This document shows, piece by piece, positions 11,538-20,639 of a DNA stretch of 64,000 bases (positions are counted from its first letter, which is position 1; each line of letters opens with the position of its first letter). A program made the position numbers and the translations under genes. The notes beneath the pieces were generated by a model. The model searched no databases and had not been told where the DNA came from. It saw only the letters and a program-made list of their open reading frames with translations. The DNA is taken from positions 62,001 through 126,000 of the forward strand of contig JAMKCH010012472.1 of NCBI GenBank assembly GCA_023653785.1, in the 5' to 3' direction. Origin of the DNA: Ophioderma brevispina. Taxonomy: Eukaryota; Echinodermata; Ophiuroidea; Amphilepidida; Ophiodermatidae.

Positions 11538-11760
11538 ATACTTAGTTCTCCAGGTAGAGAAGGATGGATATTAATCTTTCCCTGGAGATAGCCAGCGAAC
11601 ACAAGTGTTGAAAAAAACCCATGTGCGCTTGGCCGGATTCGAACCGGCGACCTCCGTATTACTAGCACGGCGCTCTAACCAACTGAGCCATCAAGTCCGG
11701 GTTGGTAGACGAGCGATAGATATAATCTATAGGCGTTAGGTCCGAAAGGTGTCCATCGCT
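11538..11760 (-). mobile_element. tRNA-Thr-derived SINE, copy A
   Basis: In tRNA orientation the repeat contains a 5' extension (CCTATAGATTATATCTATCG and ACGAGCG/CGCTCGT text), the tRNA-like head, then ACACTTGTG, CTGGCTATCTCCAGGGAAAG and a tail ending CTACCTGGAGAACTAAG. Copies B and C share these blocks on both sides of the tRNA head, so the repeat is larger than the tRNA. Copy A and copy B lie head-to-tail with a 290-bp offset. No LINE-like 3' tail is recognised. Confidence 0.75.
11625..11698 (-). tRNA. tRNA-Thr(AGU)-like sequence, SINE head
   Basis: The reverse strand folds as a cloverleaf. The D arm is GCTC-AGTTGGTTA-GAGC, the anticodon arm CCGTG-CTAGTAA-TACGG with anticodon AGT, and the T arm GCCGG-TTCGAAT-CCGGC. 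The acceptor stem GGACTTG/CAAGCGC has two mismatches, and one extra base separates it from the D arm. A and B boxes are intact, so RNA polymerase III could act on it. Presence in a repeat with common flanks argues for a SINE head or a tRNA pseudogene rather than a working tRNA gene. Confidence 0.6.
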
Positions 11761-11817
11761 TTCCTAGCGGATAGCATCAGAACGGTATATTTTACATATA
11801 CAATTTATTTTGGTTTT

Positions 11818-12046
11818 GAAATTTTAACTACTTAGTTCTCCAGGTAGAGAAGGATGGATATTTATTAATCTTTCCCTGGAGATAGCCAGCGCACACAAGT
11901 GTTAAAAAAAAACCCATGTGCACTTGGCCGGATTCGAACCGGCGACCTGCGTATTACTAGCACGGCGCTCTAACCAAATGAGCCATCAAGTCCGGGTTGG
12001 TAGACGAGCGATACATATAATCTATAGGTGTTAGGTCCGAAAGTTT
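11818..12046 (-). mobile_element. tRNA-Thr-derived SINE, copy B
   Basis: This is the tandem neighbour of copy A and preserves the same flanks: GAAATTTTAA, CTTAGTTCTCCAGGTAGAGA, CTTTCCCTGGAGATAGCCAG and TATAATCTATAGGTGTTAGG. It differs by a few substitutions and the length of its A-run. Confidence 0.75.
11920..11993 (-). tRNA. tRNA-Thr(AGU)-like pseudogene, SINE head
   Basis: This is the same cloverleaf as copy A, with the acceptor pair GGACTTG/CAAGTGC matching at six of seven positions. The anticodon stem has lost a pair (CCGTG against TACGC) and the D loop reads ATTTGGTT. The T arm and AGT anticodon are kept. It is most likely a degenerate SINE head. Confidence 0.55.
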
Positions 12047-12170
12047 CAAAAGGTGTTAGGGTGTTCGGAAGTTTCAAAAGGTGTTCGGACCTAACAAGGT
12101 GTTAGGTCCGAAAGTTTCAAAATAGGTGTTAAGTCCGAAAGTTTCAAACTTTCGGACCTAACACCTATAG
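12027..12170. repeat. Cluster of ~24-bp direct and inverted units
   Basis: The unit GGTGTTAGGTCCGAAAGTTT (plus CAAA) occurs about five times in direct or shortened form, then once inverted at about 12,146-12,168 (TTTGAAACTTTCGGACCTAA). It joins the oppositely oriented SINE copies B and C. Confidence 0.85.
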
Positions 12171-12333
12171 ATTATATCTATCGCTCGTCTACCAACCCGG
12201 GCTTGATGGCTCAGTTGGTTAGAGCGCCGTGCTAGTAATACGGAGGGCGCCGGTTCGAATCCGGCCAAGTGCACATGGGGTTTTTTTTCAACACTTGTGT
12301 GCGCTGGCTATCTTCAGGGAAAGATTAATAAAT
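12150..12333 (+). mobile_element. tRNA-Thr-derived SINE, copy C (inverted)
   Basis: This copy faces copies A and B head-to-head. It begins TTTCGGACCTAACACCTATA, continues through the tRNA head, and ends with ACACTTGTGTGCGCTGGCTA and AGGGAAAGATTAATAAATAT. The next bases are the 35-bp inverted end of the composite. Confidence 0.75.
12199..12272 (+). tRNA. tRNA-Thr(AGU)-like sequence, SINE head
   Basis: The cloverleaf is complete: acceptor GGGCTTG/CAAGTGC (one mismatch and one G-U), D arm GCTC/GAGC, anticodon arm CCGTG-CTAGTAA-TACGG with AGT, and T arm GCCGG-TTCGAAT-CCGGC. One extra base lies between acceptor and D arm. It is the best preserved of the three. A working tRNA cannot be excluded, but its repeat context favours a SINE. 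Confidence 0.6.
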
Positions 12334-12340
12334 ATCCATG

Positions 12341-12375
12341 ATGCATCTTGAATCTGAAATTGCGAAAGGGCTTAT
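12341..12375. repeat. 35-bp inverted end of the composite
   Basis: This is the exact reverse complement of 11,188-11,222 (ends ...GCGAAAGGGCTTAT). It brackets the MITE and the three SINE copies as one unit of about 1.19 kb. Confidence 0.9.
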
Positions 12376-12944
12376 TCGCAGTATGCAGTATACGTGCCCG
12401 TTGGGCCACCCACCAAGTGCTGGGAACGAGACCAGACTTATATTCGATGGGAGTAGGCTGTACTAAAGTTTCAAACTAGATCACAAAAAACAAGTCTGTG
12501 TGCAAGATGTACTTCCAGAGAGCACTACGTGTATGGAACAGTGCGTGGCTGACTTATTTAACGGCAAAACCGAGGGAATAACGAACCATCCACAAAACAC
12601 CTCCCAATTAACTAATTGATATAATAATCATATCCGTTGTAACGTCAGAGGGCAAATACACACCAATTACGGTGTAGATGTAACATTATGTTACATATTA
12701 TAAAAATCCGTAAGGTGACACGAGGATATCGGCACCGAAATGACTTATGAAGAATATCTGGAGCTTAATAATAGCTGGTGAGCTGGTGAGATAAATCGGT
12801 ATCATCATGTGTTCACATCAGCATTTTAGTTACACAATATAAATTAAATAAAACTTTTCCCCTTCGTTTGCAAGACATTTATTTATACACCAGATGAGGA
12901 ACAAGCAAAAGCAAATTATATTTTAAGTGGTCATTGGAAGGAAT
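12376..12944. other. Unassigned interval
   Basis: No convincing frame, RNA or repeat is seen. Confidence 0.4.
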
Positions 12945-12957
12945 AAACCGCAGATCC
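12945..12957. repeat. Target-site duplication, 3' side of LINE
   Basis: AAACCGCAGATCC is identical to 15,483-15,495 at the other end of the LINE. Confidence 0.8.
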
Positions 12958-15482
12958 ATATCCATATCCATCCATATCCAGGGCTTGTCACTCACGATTG
13001 AGGAACTCCTCCCTAGAATGTTTCCACAAATCTCTATCTTTAGCCATTCTTGTCCAAAATGGACCAAGTTGTTTTGTCATTTCGTCTCTCCATCTGGTTT
13101 TTGGACGTCCTGGCTTTCTGGTCCATTCTATGGGGGGCCACTCTGTCACTCTGATGGTCCACCTGTTATCCTGCAGTCTAACAACGTGGCCTACCCATCT
13201 ATGTTTGGCAGTTCTAATGCATTCGATAATATCAGTAACTCCTGTCTGTGATCGGATCCAGCAATTCTCTTTTTATCTTGAAGTCTGATGCCAAGCATGA
13301 TTGGCTCCATCTTCCTCTGTGCAACTGCAAGCATTTCCATCGTGGTGTTATTCAAAGCCCACGTTTCACTGCCGTATGTCATAACAGGAAGAATGTATTC
13401 ATTGAACACCTTTCTCTTTAACTCCATGCTTGTCTTCTTATTTTTCATGATGTTTTCCACTTTTGCAAATGCTGCCCAGCCTAGTCCAATTCTCAGGCAG
13501 TAAGTCACCATCACGCATCACTGTCTTCCCCAAGGGTAGATGTAGCTGTGACCTCTTCAATGACTTCCGTCTACGTTATCCCGGATTCATGGGTGTGGTC
13601 ATTAACATGACTTTGGTTTCACAAACATGCATGCTGAGTCCGACGATTTGTGGTGCTGTGAATGTCATTTAGAATGCACTACGCCATGATTCCCTTTGGT
13701 GTATTGGCAATCAGGGATAAATCGTCGGCAAAGATGCAGGTAAGAGAGATATTTCAACATCAACGTGGAAGTCCTCTTCATTCCAAGTTACTATCCTTTA
13801 TGAGGGCATCTTGGAGGCATGAGGTGAAGAGTTGGGTGAAATGTTGTCCCCTGTCTTGCTCCCCTCTCTAGATTGATCTTGTCACTGTCCTTGTGGAGCA
13901 GTTAGGGTGGAAGAGGCACCACTGTAAAGGTCAAGTACGCGATTGATGTAGGCTGGTGTCAACTCCTTTGGTTTTCAAGTGCTTGTGAGAGCTTGGTTTG
14001 TGAATTCAAAAAACAGAGTCAAACGCTTTCTCGTAGTCAACAAAGGCAAAGCTGAGGGGGATCTTATACTCATTGGCTTCTCTTGTAGCTGGGCTACACA
14101 TGTATGTGATCAGTGGTTGAAAATCCTCGTCTAAAACCAGCTTGGGGTCTTGGTTGGTGTTCCCCGAGGGGTGAGAATCTTTGTCAGCAGGACCTGTGAG
14201 AAATTACTTTGTAACATTAAGTAGAAGGCTTATTGGCTGTACTTTTTATGTCAGATGGTATCTCCTTCTTTGGAGAATTACTACAGATGCATTCTTCCAG
14301 GTTGCGGTGGACTCTTCCCTCGTAAGGCATTGTGAAAGCCTTTGTAAGTACCTCAAGAATGGGGCTCACCTCAAACTTGAAGAAACCTGCTGTAATACTA
14401 TCCTCTCTAGGGGCTTTATCTCGCTTTAGTTTTTTACGAATCCTTACTTCCGAAGGCATGATGGAAGGGGTTGGTGTGCTTCCACTTTTTGGGTACATGA
14501 ATCAGCAAAAGGTTTCTTGTTGGTTCCTGGTGCGTAGAGGGTGGTTGTAAAACTCTTTTTGTTTGTAAAACTCTTAACATCTTTTGACCATCCTATCGAG
14601 ATATTCAGTTACAGTTGCAATCGTCCTCTTCAGGGCTTTGATGTTGTTCCTTCCTAGACATCTTGCTGATTTAATCTTGTTGTTTTCAAGAGCTTTTAGC
14701 TGTTTCTTGCTCATTTAAATGATGAAGTTCCTCTTCATACGTCGCCTGATGGTCTTGCAAGTCTCCAGTGTATTGCTAGTTGGATTTCCCATGCAACTCC
14801 TTTTCATTATGGGCCCAGTCTTTTTCTTCCTCAGTTGTTTTGTTTCCATAGAGAGCTTTTCAGGTCTTGATGGCTTCTCTCGCCAAGTAGTAGTTAGTTC
14901 TACCCGCAATCTCTATAATTGCAGAAGTGATGGTATTTTTTTCCCGCACTGTGTGTCGAGATCTTCGAAATGAATTCAACTGTAGAGCCTCAAACTTTTT
15001 GTGGCAACTTCAGTGAAATTCCACGGCCTTAGCTGTGAGTGCTTCTGCATTGGTTTTCTTCTATTGCTTCATACATTTGTCTCTCTCTAGTTTTGGTGTT
15101 GATCGTATAACGGAGGCTCGAAGCATGGGGTGGTCATGCCTGTGTTGAACTTATTAATTTGACCGATTACATCTGAGAAAGGTGGGGCTTATCAGTCAGG
15201 ATTAATCGCTTTAATTTTCGTGACTCAGGTTGGGGGAGATCCATGTCCATCGCTTGTTGGGGAGGTTGGAGAAGTGTTCATTGATTTTCAATCGATGTCT
15301 TCTGCAAAGTTGATGAGAGTGTCTCCTCTGCGGTTCCGCACTCGAGGCAAAGTTACCTGGGCAGACCTCATGATTACCACTCCAACCTTTGCATTGAATC
15401 GCCCCATTATAACTGTAGTGGTTCTTGGCCTACTGTGACTAGGTGTCTATTTCCTCATCACACAGCATTCTACTTCATCAAA
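12958..15482 (-). mobile_element. 5'-truncated RTE-type LINE, decayed
   Basis: The minus strand reads, from right to left, the end of an apurinic-type endonuclease (VIMGRFNAKVG, then NRRGDTLINFAED), a reverse-transcriptase segment (KKLKRDKAP, DSITAGFFKFE, LEVLTKAFTM), and a C-terminal region (RIGLGWAAFAKVENIM, KRKVFNEYILPVMTYGSETW, AQRKMEPIMLGI). After frameshifts a GHVVRLQDNRWT-like block and RKPGRPKTRWRDEM follow. These match RTE-type elements. Frames are broken by many stops and shifts. The 3' end is a short ATGGAT microsatellite, and AAACCGCAGATCC flanks both ends (12,945-12,957 and 15,483-15,495). The endonuclease start is missing, as expected for incomplete target-primed reverse transcription. 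Confidence 0.85.
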
Positions 15483-15495
15483 AAACCGCAGATCC
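15483..15495. repeat. Target-site duplication, 5' side of LINE
   Basis: AAACCGCAGATCC matches 12,945-12,957 exactly. Confidence 0.8.
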
Positions 15496-15767
15496 CCCAG
15501 ATATAACAATTAGAATGCGTTTCAGTTGATTAAACCCTGTAACTGTAACTACAATATGCTACTGTAAGCAAATACTTTTTGTATTTATTTTCTTATTATT
15601 TTGAGTAATAACAGGGTTTATAGGCTTACGTTGGCACCCATCATTGCCAAATATAAATACTAATTTTGCTTTGCATAAATGGCAAAAACGATCGAAAAAC
15701 CCTTGATTTTGGCGATGTTCTACATTTGCGTAAAAAGAAGCTCTCAGTTATGACGTCACTATGACGT

Positions 15768-16005
15768 TCATATGTAACCCCCTGAGGTCTACACCTTTCC
15801 TATAGTATCTCTGATTTGCTCATTACATGAATATAGTATGATCTACAAACACTTTTCAGTAACCAATCACAATATACTTGCCCATGTATCTGTACAAACA
15901 TTTAAGGTTTTCTTAACATGTCTGATTGGGGTATTGGTGTATCTAGCAATATATAACAAATCAAGATACGGCCGGTAGACCTCAGGGGGTCAAACTGATA
16001 TGTTT
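15768..16005. mobile_element. MITE with CCCCCTGAGGTCTAC inverted repeats
   Basis: CCCCCTGAGGTCTAC at 15,778-15,792 recurs inverted as GTAGACCTCAGGGGG at about 15,976-15,990. Weaker outer similarity (CATATGTAA against CATATCAGTTTGA read from the other side) and inner similarity (TATCTCTGATTTG) extend the arms. No coding frame is present. Confidence 0.7.
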
Positions 16006-16530
16006 TACTTGATTTGAAGAAAGACCATATGTGCAAAACAAGATGATGTTTGTCGCCGTAAGAACGAAAAAAAAACTCAGGACCCCCCCCTGGTAGTGAA
16101 CGGATAATTTACAAAAACCCTTGGTTGGGACGAGGGTTAATATATGAAAGCTCTAATTAAACTGAATAACTTATACAATATATGCATATTTTATTTAAAG
16201 GGTAATTCTCACAGAAATCAATTATATACAGAAATGAGAGTACCAAAGTATGTATTCTTTTAAGATTTATATTTTATTAGGAAAATTAAATTGTTTTGAC
16301 CGAGAAGATGTTAAAAGGAGTTGCCCATCGGATGGAGGTTGTCGATCATTTACCATGGATATTAAGCCATTTAATTTCTCCGATTTGTGATTTCATCGGT
16401 CAATTGGAAAGCTTACATACTGATTACATTTTGTACCTATGGTTCAAACCATATAATTTAAGCGCGTGAGTGTGTGATAGCTGCCCTGTGATAGATTTGT
16501 GTGCTGTCATGTATTAGGGTAACTCAATGT
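16006..16530. other. Unassigned interval
   Basis: AT-rich sequence with a short C-run (about 16,082-16,091). No gene is seen. Confidence 0.4.
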
Positions 16531-17236
16531 GTCTTTATTTGCTAAATCGGAAATTCGAAAAAAAATCATCAAAAATCAGATTTTTGCATATTTGTAACAA
16601 GTTTAGGTATCTTATCATACCCTATATGTGTAACGTCTGAACGTAACCTAATAAGGACAATATCAGATGTTTTAGTTATTACTGTCCGTACAGATACCTA
16701 CTGCACAACACTGATTGGAGATTCATATCTTTGAGCACTGCTGTTTTCATCCTTTTCTATCATTTTTTCAGTTGCAAAGAATAACTTGTGAGAATTCTAC
16801 AGACATATCATTCGCTTTTAAGTTATTCCAACATATTTGAAATATTTTGACACTTTCGGGTGAATCACTGATAGTGTCTCTTTAAAGACACTATCAGTGA
16901 TTTGAAAAATATTTGAAATTTGCAGGAATAGCTTCAAAGTGAAGGATAGGTCTGTAGAATTCTCATAAGTTACCTTTTCCAGCTGTAGAATTGACAGAAA
17001 AGGAAGAAAACGGCAGTGTTCCAAGATACGATTCTCCATTCAATTACGTGTTGTAGTAAGTGTCCGAACGGACAGTAATGACTAAAATCTCCGATTCTGT
17101 CTTTATTAGGTTGCTTCTGGTCTTATCATTTGCAGGGTATGTTAGGCTACCTGTACTTGTTACATACATGCAAAAATCTGATTTCTGATGATTTTTTCGA
17201 TTTGCTGATTTAGCAAATCACTGATAGTGTCTTTAA
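16531..17236. mobile_element. Head-to-head dimer of a ~360-bp MITE
   Basis: The arms at about 16,531-16,880 and 16,885-17,236 are reverse complements and meet at AATCACTGATAGTGTCTCTT / TAAAGACACTATCAGTGATT. The outer right end is again ...AATCACTGATAGTGTCTTTAA. A solo copy lies at 26,538-26,924 with the same TIR, so the monomer is about 360-390 bp and this locus holds two monomers sharing the central end. Shared blocks include AAAAATCATCAAAAATCAGA and TTACTGTCC. There is no transposase. Confidence 0.85.
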
Positions 17237-17616
17237 GTCAGTGAACCATTTCAAGCGCAAATGACCAAAAACTTGGCATAATAGTATGTTTGATGGGAAT
17301 TTCTGACAAATGGCAGCTATTGCACTTACAACCTTCTTGCACTTACATGACGATTTAGAGTCACTTGTCAGTTGGGGCAATTCCCGGTTTTGAGGCACAT
17401 TTGAGGGGAATTTCCCTGTTGGAAATGACAATTTCCTGGTAAGCAGGCAAAAAAGGGTTGATTTAGCATGATTTTCAAGCTTTTTCTTCCCGGTCAAAGT
17501 TCTCTGAGGGGGCAAGCTGGCCACCACCCCCGCCTGTTACGCTACTGATGATTTATCAAGTGGTGGCTTTATACCTTATAACCACAGGTTACTTATGGGC
17601 GTATCGGATTGGAACC
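17237..17616. other. Unassigned interval
   Basis: A 105-codon minus-strand frame (17,210-17,527) overlaps the MITE end and shows no domain. Confidence 0.35.
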
Positions 17617-17618
17617 TA

Positions 17619-19094
17619 AACTCATCAAAAAAAGTTTGGAAATTTTTTTCAGACATGTATTTCTCATTTAATTGGACATTTTATTACACTCTATTGCATA
17701 TCAGTGCAAAGCTCAGTTATTCCTCTGTACAATAACTCCAAAATGATAAGAATTGATTACTTCATGGTTGAGTGATATTCCTTTGAATACTGGTAGGTCT
17801 GAAAAAGAAAGTGCCAAATTTCAGGACTTGTACTCAATTTAGGGTTGCTTTAATTAAGAGGATTAGGTTAAACGGAATGTGCCCAATTTGATGAGTTTGC
17901 TGATGGCAAGCTACTGAAGTTTTTTAACTTTTTCATTCTCAAGTTACTCATTGACAATCCTTGCACGATACGGATGGGCATTAATCGTTTCGGAGTACTG
18001 CATATCGTCCCAGAGATGGCAACGGCCTTAGAATATTGTCCCCGAAAACGACAGTATTGTTGCCTTGAATAACAACAAGTCTTGTTAACAAGACTTGTCC
18101 TGATAACAGGGAAGACCCCTGTTATCAGGGCTACCTCCACCGAAAGCTGTCGCTCTTCCAATGAAACAGACAGGGAAACTTCACCACGTCTCCTCCAAAC
18201 TTTAACTCTACCATCCAACTTCCGAAGACAAAATCTGCATTCATCTGAAAAACATGAATTTCTGTCACTATTTTTAAGTTCCACTACCGGTGTTGCAGAC
18301 ACCACCTTAACCGGGCCTGATGGTGAAGGGCTGTCATTGCTGGCTTCTTAGCAAGTTACCATGCTCTCAGATTGGACTTGTGTCAATACTGCCCCACAAA
18401 CGGTGCCTTTAAATTTCTGGAAGACAATCTCCAATTCCGAGGAGCAGAGAGTAATAAACCTGTCTTTCCGGGGTGTTGTCGCTCGGGGACAACTGCTTCT
18501 GGGGCTCACCTTCCCATTACCATTTTGCACGGAATTTGTTTTCCATTTTGATACAGCACTACTAGGGCTTACCCCAACATTGACTACAACTTGATTCTGG
18601 GATATGCCAGCTTCAATTTTCCCCATGGCACGAGCCTTCTGTACATGTAATACTCGTGATGAGATACTGAATGACCACTCTTGGACATTCCCAACATTGA
18701 ATACAACTTGATTCTGGGATATGCAGCCTTTTCCCATGGCACGGGCCTTGTACATGTAGACTCGTGTTGATGAGATAATGAATGACCACTGTTGGACATT
18801 TGACCTATTCAAAGACCCACATTTAAAGCAAACATAATCCTCTTAGCTGTGTAATCCTGTGAAATTCTTTTAAAATGAGTGGTACTGAAATTTGGACACT
18901 TTCTTTTTCAGACCTAACTATTAAATGGTGTACACTCAACCAGAAAGAAGAAATCAAATTCTTATTGATTTGGTGTCATTGACAGAGAATACCTTGAGCT
19001 TTGCCACTGATATGCAAAAGTGTAACAAATTTTCAAATTAAATGAGAAATGCATGCTCTGAAAAAAAAAATGTCCAAACTTTTTTTGAAGAGTT
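17619..19094 (-). mobile_element. Tc1-type DNA transposon with long TIRs
   Basis: Long inverted repeats of about 250 bp border the element (17,619-17,870 and about 18,835-19,094). The outer ends read AACTC(A/T)TCAAAAAAAGTTTG. Further matched blocks are CATTTCTCATTTAATT, GCATATCAGT, AAGCTCA and GGTCTGAAAAAGAAAGTG. TA dinucleotides lie directly outside both ends (17,617-17,618 and 19,095-19,096), the expected Tc1/mariner target. The interior holds a broken minus-strand transposase. The intact ends would allow mobilisation in trans. Confidence 0.9.
17868..18812 (-). pseudogene. Tc1-type transposase pseudogene
   Basis: The amino-terminal part (18,348-18,812) contains the paired-type helix-turn-helix text KIEAGISQNQVVVNVGVS, then PRSSCPRATTPRKDRFI, the linker and second helix-turn-helix entry typical of Tc1 transposases. 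The catalytic part (17,868-18,305, another frame) contains FSDECRFCLRKLDGRVKVWR with the first catalytic Asp. In a third frame it contains NAHPYRARIVNE, where family members have QDNARPH; the second Asp is lost. The last catalytic residue region is missing, because the sequence runs into the TIR. A roughly 120-bp stretch over the first helix-turn-helix (18,583-18,800) is tandemly duplicated. The protein cannot be active. Confidence 0.85.
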
Positions 19095-19299
19095 TATGTA
19101 GATGCTAAACAAGGAATTGTGGTTAACCACCGTGAACCGGCGGTCGAGTTTTGACGTAGTCTCTCGTAAAGCGGACTCAGCATATGCGATAACTTCTCAT
19201 TAAAAAACGGTCGACCTGAGAGCAAATGCATGGAAAATTACATATAGATTTCGTTATGAGCAGGCGATCATTTGTCAGAATAGAGAGTATCCGTGTTTT

Positions 19300-19425
19300 T
19301 CGGTTTGCAAGAGCCATCTTTGGGGGCGAAAGTAATATGGGAACTATACATTCACCTACTTTGAACCTGGACAACATTACATGTTTGGTGAGTGTATTGT
19401 TTAAGCCCCAAAGATGGCTGCTAAT
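19300..19425. repeat. Small hairpin element
   Basis: GAGCCATCTTTGGGGGC (about 19,311-19,327) recurs inverted as GCCCCAAAGATGGCTGC (about 19,404-19,421). TTCACC and GGTGAG inside also pair. It overlaps short frames on both strands that I treat as chance. Confidence 0.6.
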
Positions 19426-19740
19426 CTGTAACACGGAAGTACTATTACGGAGTTATATTTTCAGTGAGGTTACTTGATTGAGGTAGGAACACCATTTTTG
19501 TTATATTTGTATAAAATAAAACATTAAGAAATTTGAACTGCAATTTTAGGCACTTTGCACTCCTTTGTGTACTATCTCCTCTCTCTTGCCTTATGTTACT
19601 CCCGAGCTTCTGATCTTGGTTGTATACTTTTCATTACAGTACGTAATTGTTGCTATTTTAGCTATATCTTTATATTTTATGACTTGTTAAAAATGTATAC
19701 ACATAAAAAAAAGGATCCAATTGGCCAATTATGATATCCT

Positions 19741-19904
19741 TAACGTCCCTTAGAGCATTTTTGCAACTTTTCAAAAATCATAGAGCGGGCCCCTGCCTTG
19801 AGTTAGGGAGAAATCTCGCCCCCCCCCCGATCTAACAAGAAAAATAACGCGCCTTTTTGCGGTGATCGTCAGGTTGGTAGTCTTTTTTCCGAAAAGGAAG
19901 TTAG
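19741..19904. repeat. Dispersed repeat fragment (pairs with 24,200-24,380)
   Basis: The segment shares with 24,200-24,380 the order TTTTTGC(A/C)ACTTTTAAAA-like text, AGCGG-CC-CTGC, TTAGATCTAACAA-like text, and GGTAATCGTCAGGTTG(G/C)TAGTC. It contains a C-run at 19,819-19,829. It is an unclassified interspersed repeat. Confidence 0.55.
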
Positions 19905-20096
19905 GATATATATATATATTAATATATATAATATCATAATCTAATTTATATATAATATTATATATATATTATATATATAGATATATATATATATCATATA
20001 TATAATATATATATAGACATATATATATAGATATATATATATAATCTATAGATATATATATATATATATCTATATAAATCTTATATTATATATATA
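19905..20096. repeat. AT microsatellite
   Basis: Nearly pure TA/TATA sequence of about 190 bp with occasional C and G interruptions. Confidence 0.95.
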
Positions 20097-20331
20097 TTTT
20101 GTTTTCGTTTTTATATTTTAGATTCCATTTCCAAAAATAATTTGCATACTTTGTATGTTCCCAGCATGAGAATGAGAAACTATATTTTTGTAGTGCAAAC
20201 CTTTTCTTCAATGGGTCAGCCCTTTTAAAGCCCAATCGTATCATTTTTAATGAGTTTACATTTTCTATCTGTTATATTTATACTTTAAGTGTAATAAGGG
20301 GCCATTGGACCCAGCATTTATGTTTTTCGTT

Positions 20332-20337
20332 TTTATT
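20332..20337 (-). promoter_or_regulatory. Poly(A) signal AATAAA (minus strand)
   Basis: TTTATT on the plus strand gives AATAAA about 70 nt after the stop of the minus-strand exon candidate at 20,407-20,634. It is listed because it fits that model; single hexamers are common by chance in AT-rich DNA. Confidence 0.3.
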
Positions 20338-20406
20338 AACCGTTTTCATTTAACTCTACTACATCAAACAAAAATTTTAATGCGCACCCTCGCCAACAAT
20401 CATTAG

Positions 20407-20634
20407 CTACAAAACAACTCCCGTGGCTCGATACCAAACGTCGATATATGAACGGGAACCGCCTACATGTTCCACTGCGTTCAGTGATGGGAACTCATTA
20501 AAATACCCTGTGTGGACGGGAAGCTGAAGCCAGAAGCGCCAGTAAAGATAGCGTGCAAAACGCAATTGGCTACGGCGTGCTTTTTGCATTTCATTTACTT
20601 GCGTGAGATATTGCTGCTCTATGTAGCGTGGTAT
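20407..20634 (-). CDS. Possible 3'-terminal exon, minus strand
   Basis: A 76-codon frame, stop included, is open from directly after an acceptor-like TTCTCATCTCAG (AG at 20,635-20,636) to a TAG at 20,407. It is richer in GC than neighbouring DNA. The peptide starts IPRYIEQQYLTQVNEMQKAR and goes on with RRSQLRFARYLYWRFWLQLP; it ends WYRATGVVL. It is rich in aromatic residues, arginine and glutamine. I do not recognise the family. The length is an exact multiple of three from the acceptor (phase 0) and a poly(A) hexamer follows. No partner exon is identified upstream, so a transposon-derived or chance frame is possible. Confidence 0.4.
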   Translation of the reverse strand: MPRYIEQQYLTQVNEMQKARRSQLRFARYLYWRFWLQLPVHTGYFNEFPSLNAVEHVGGSRSYIDVWYRATGVVL

Positions 20635-20639
20635 CTGAG

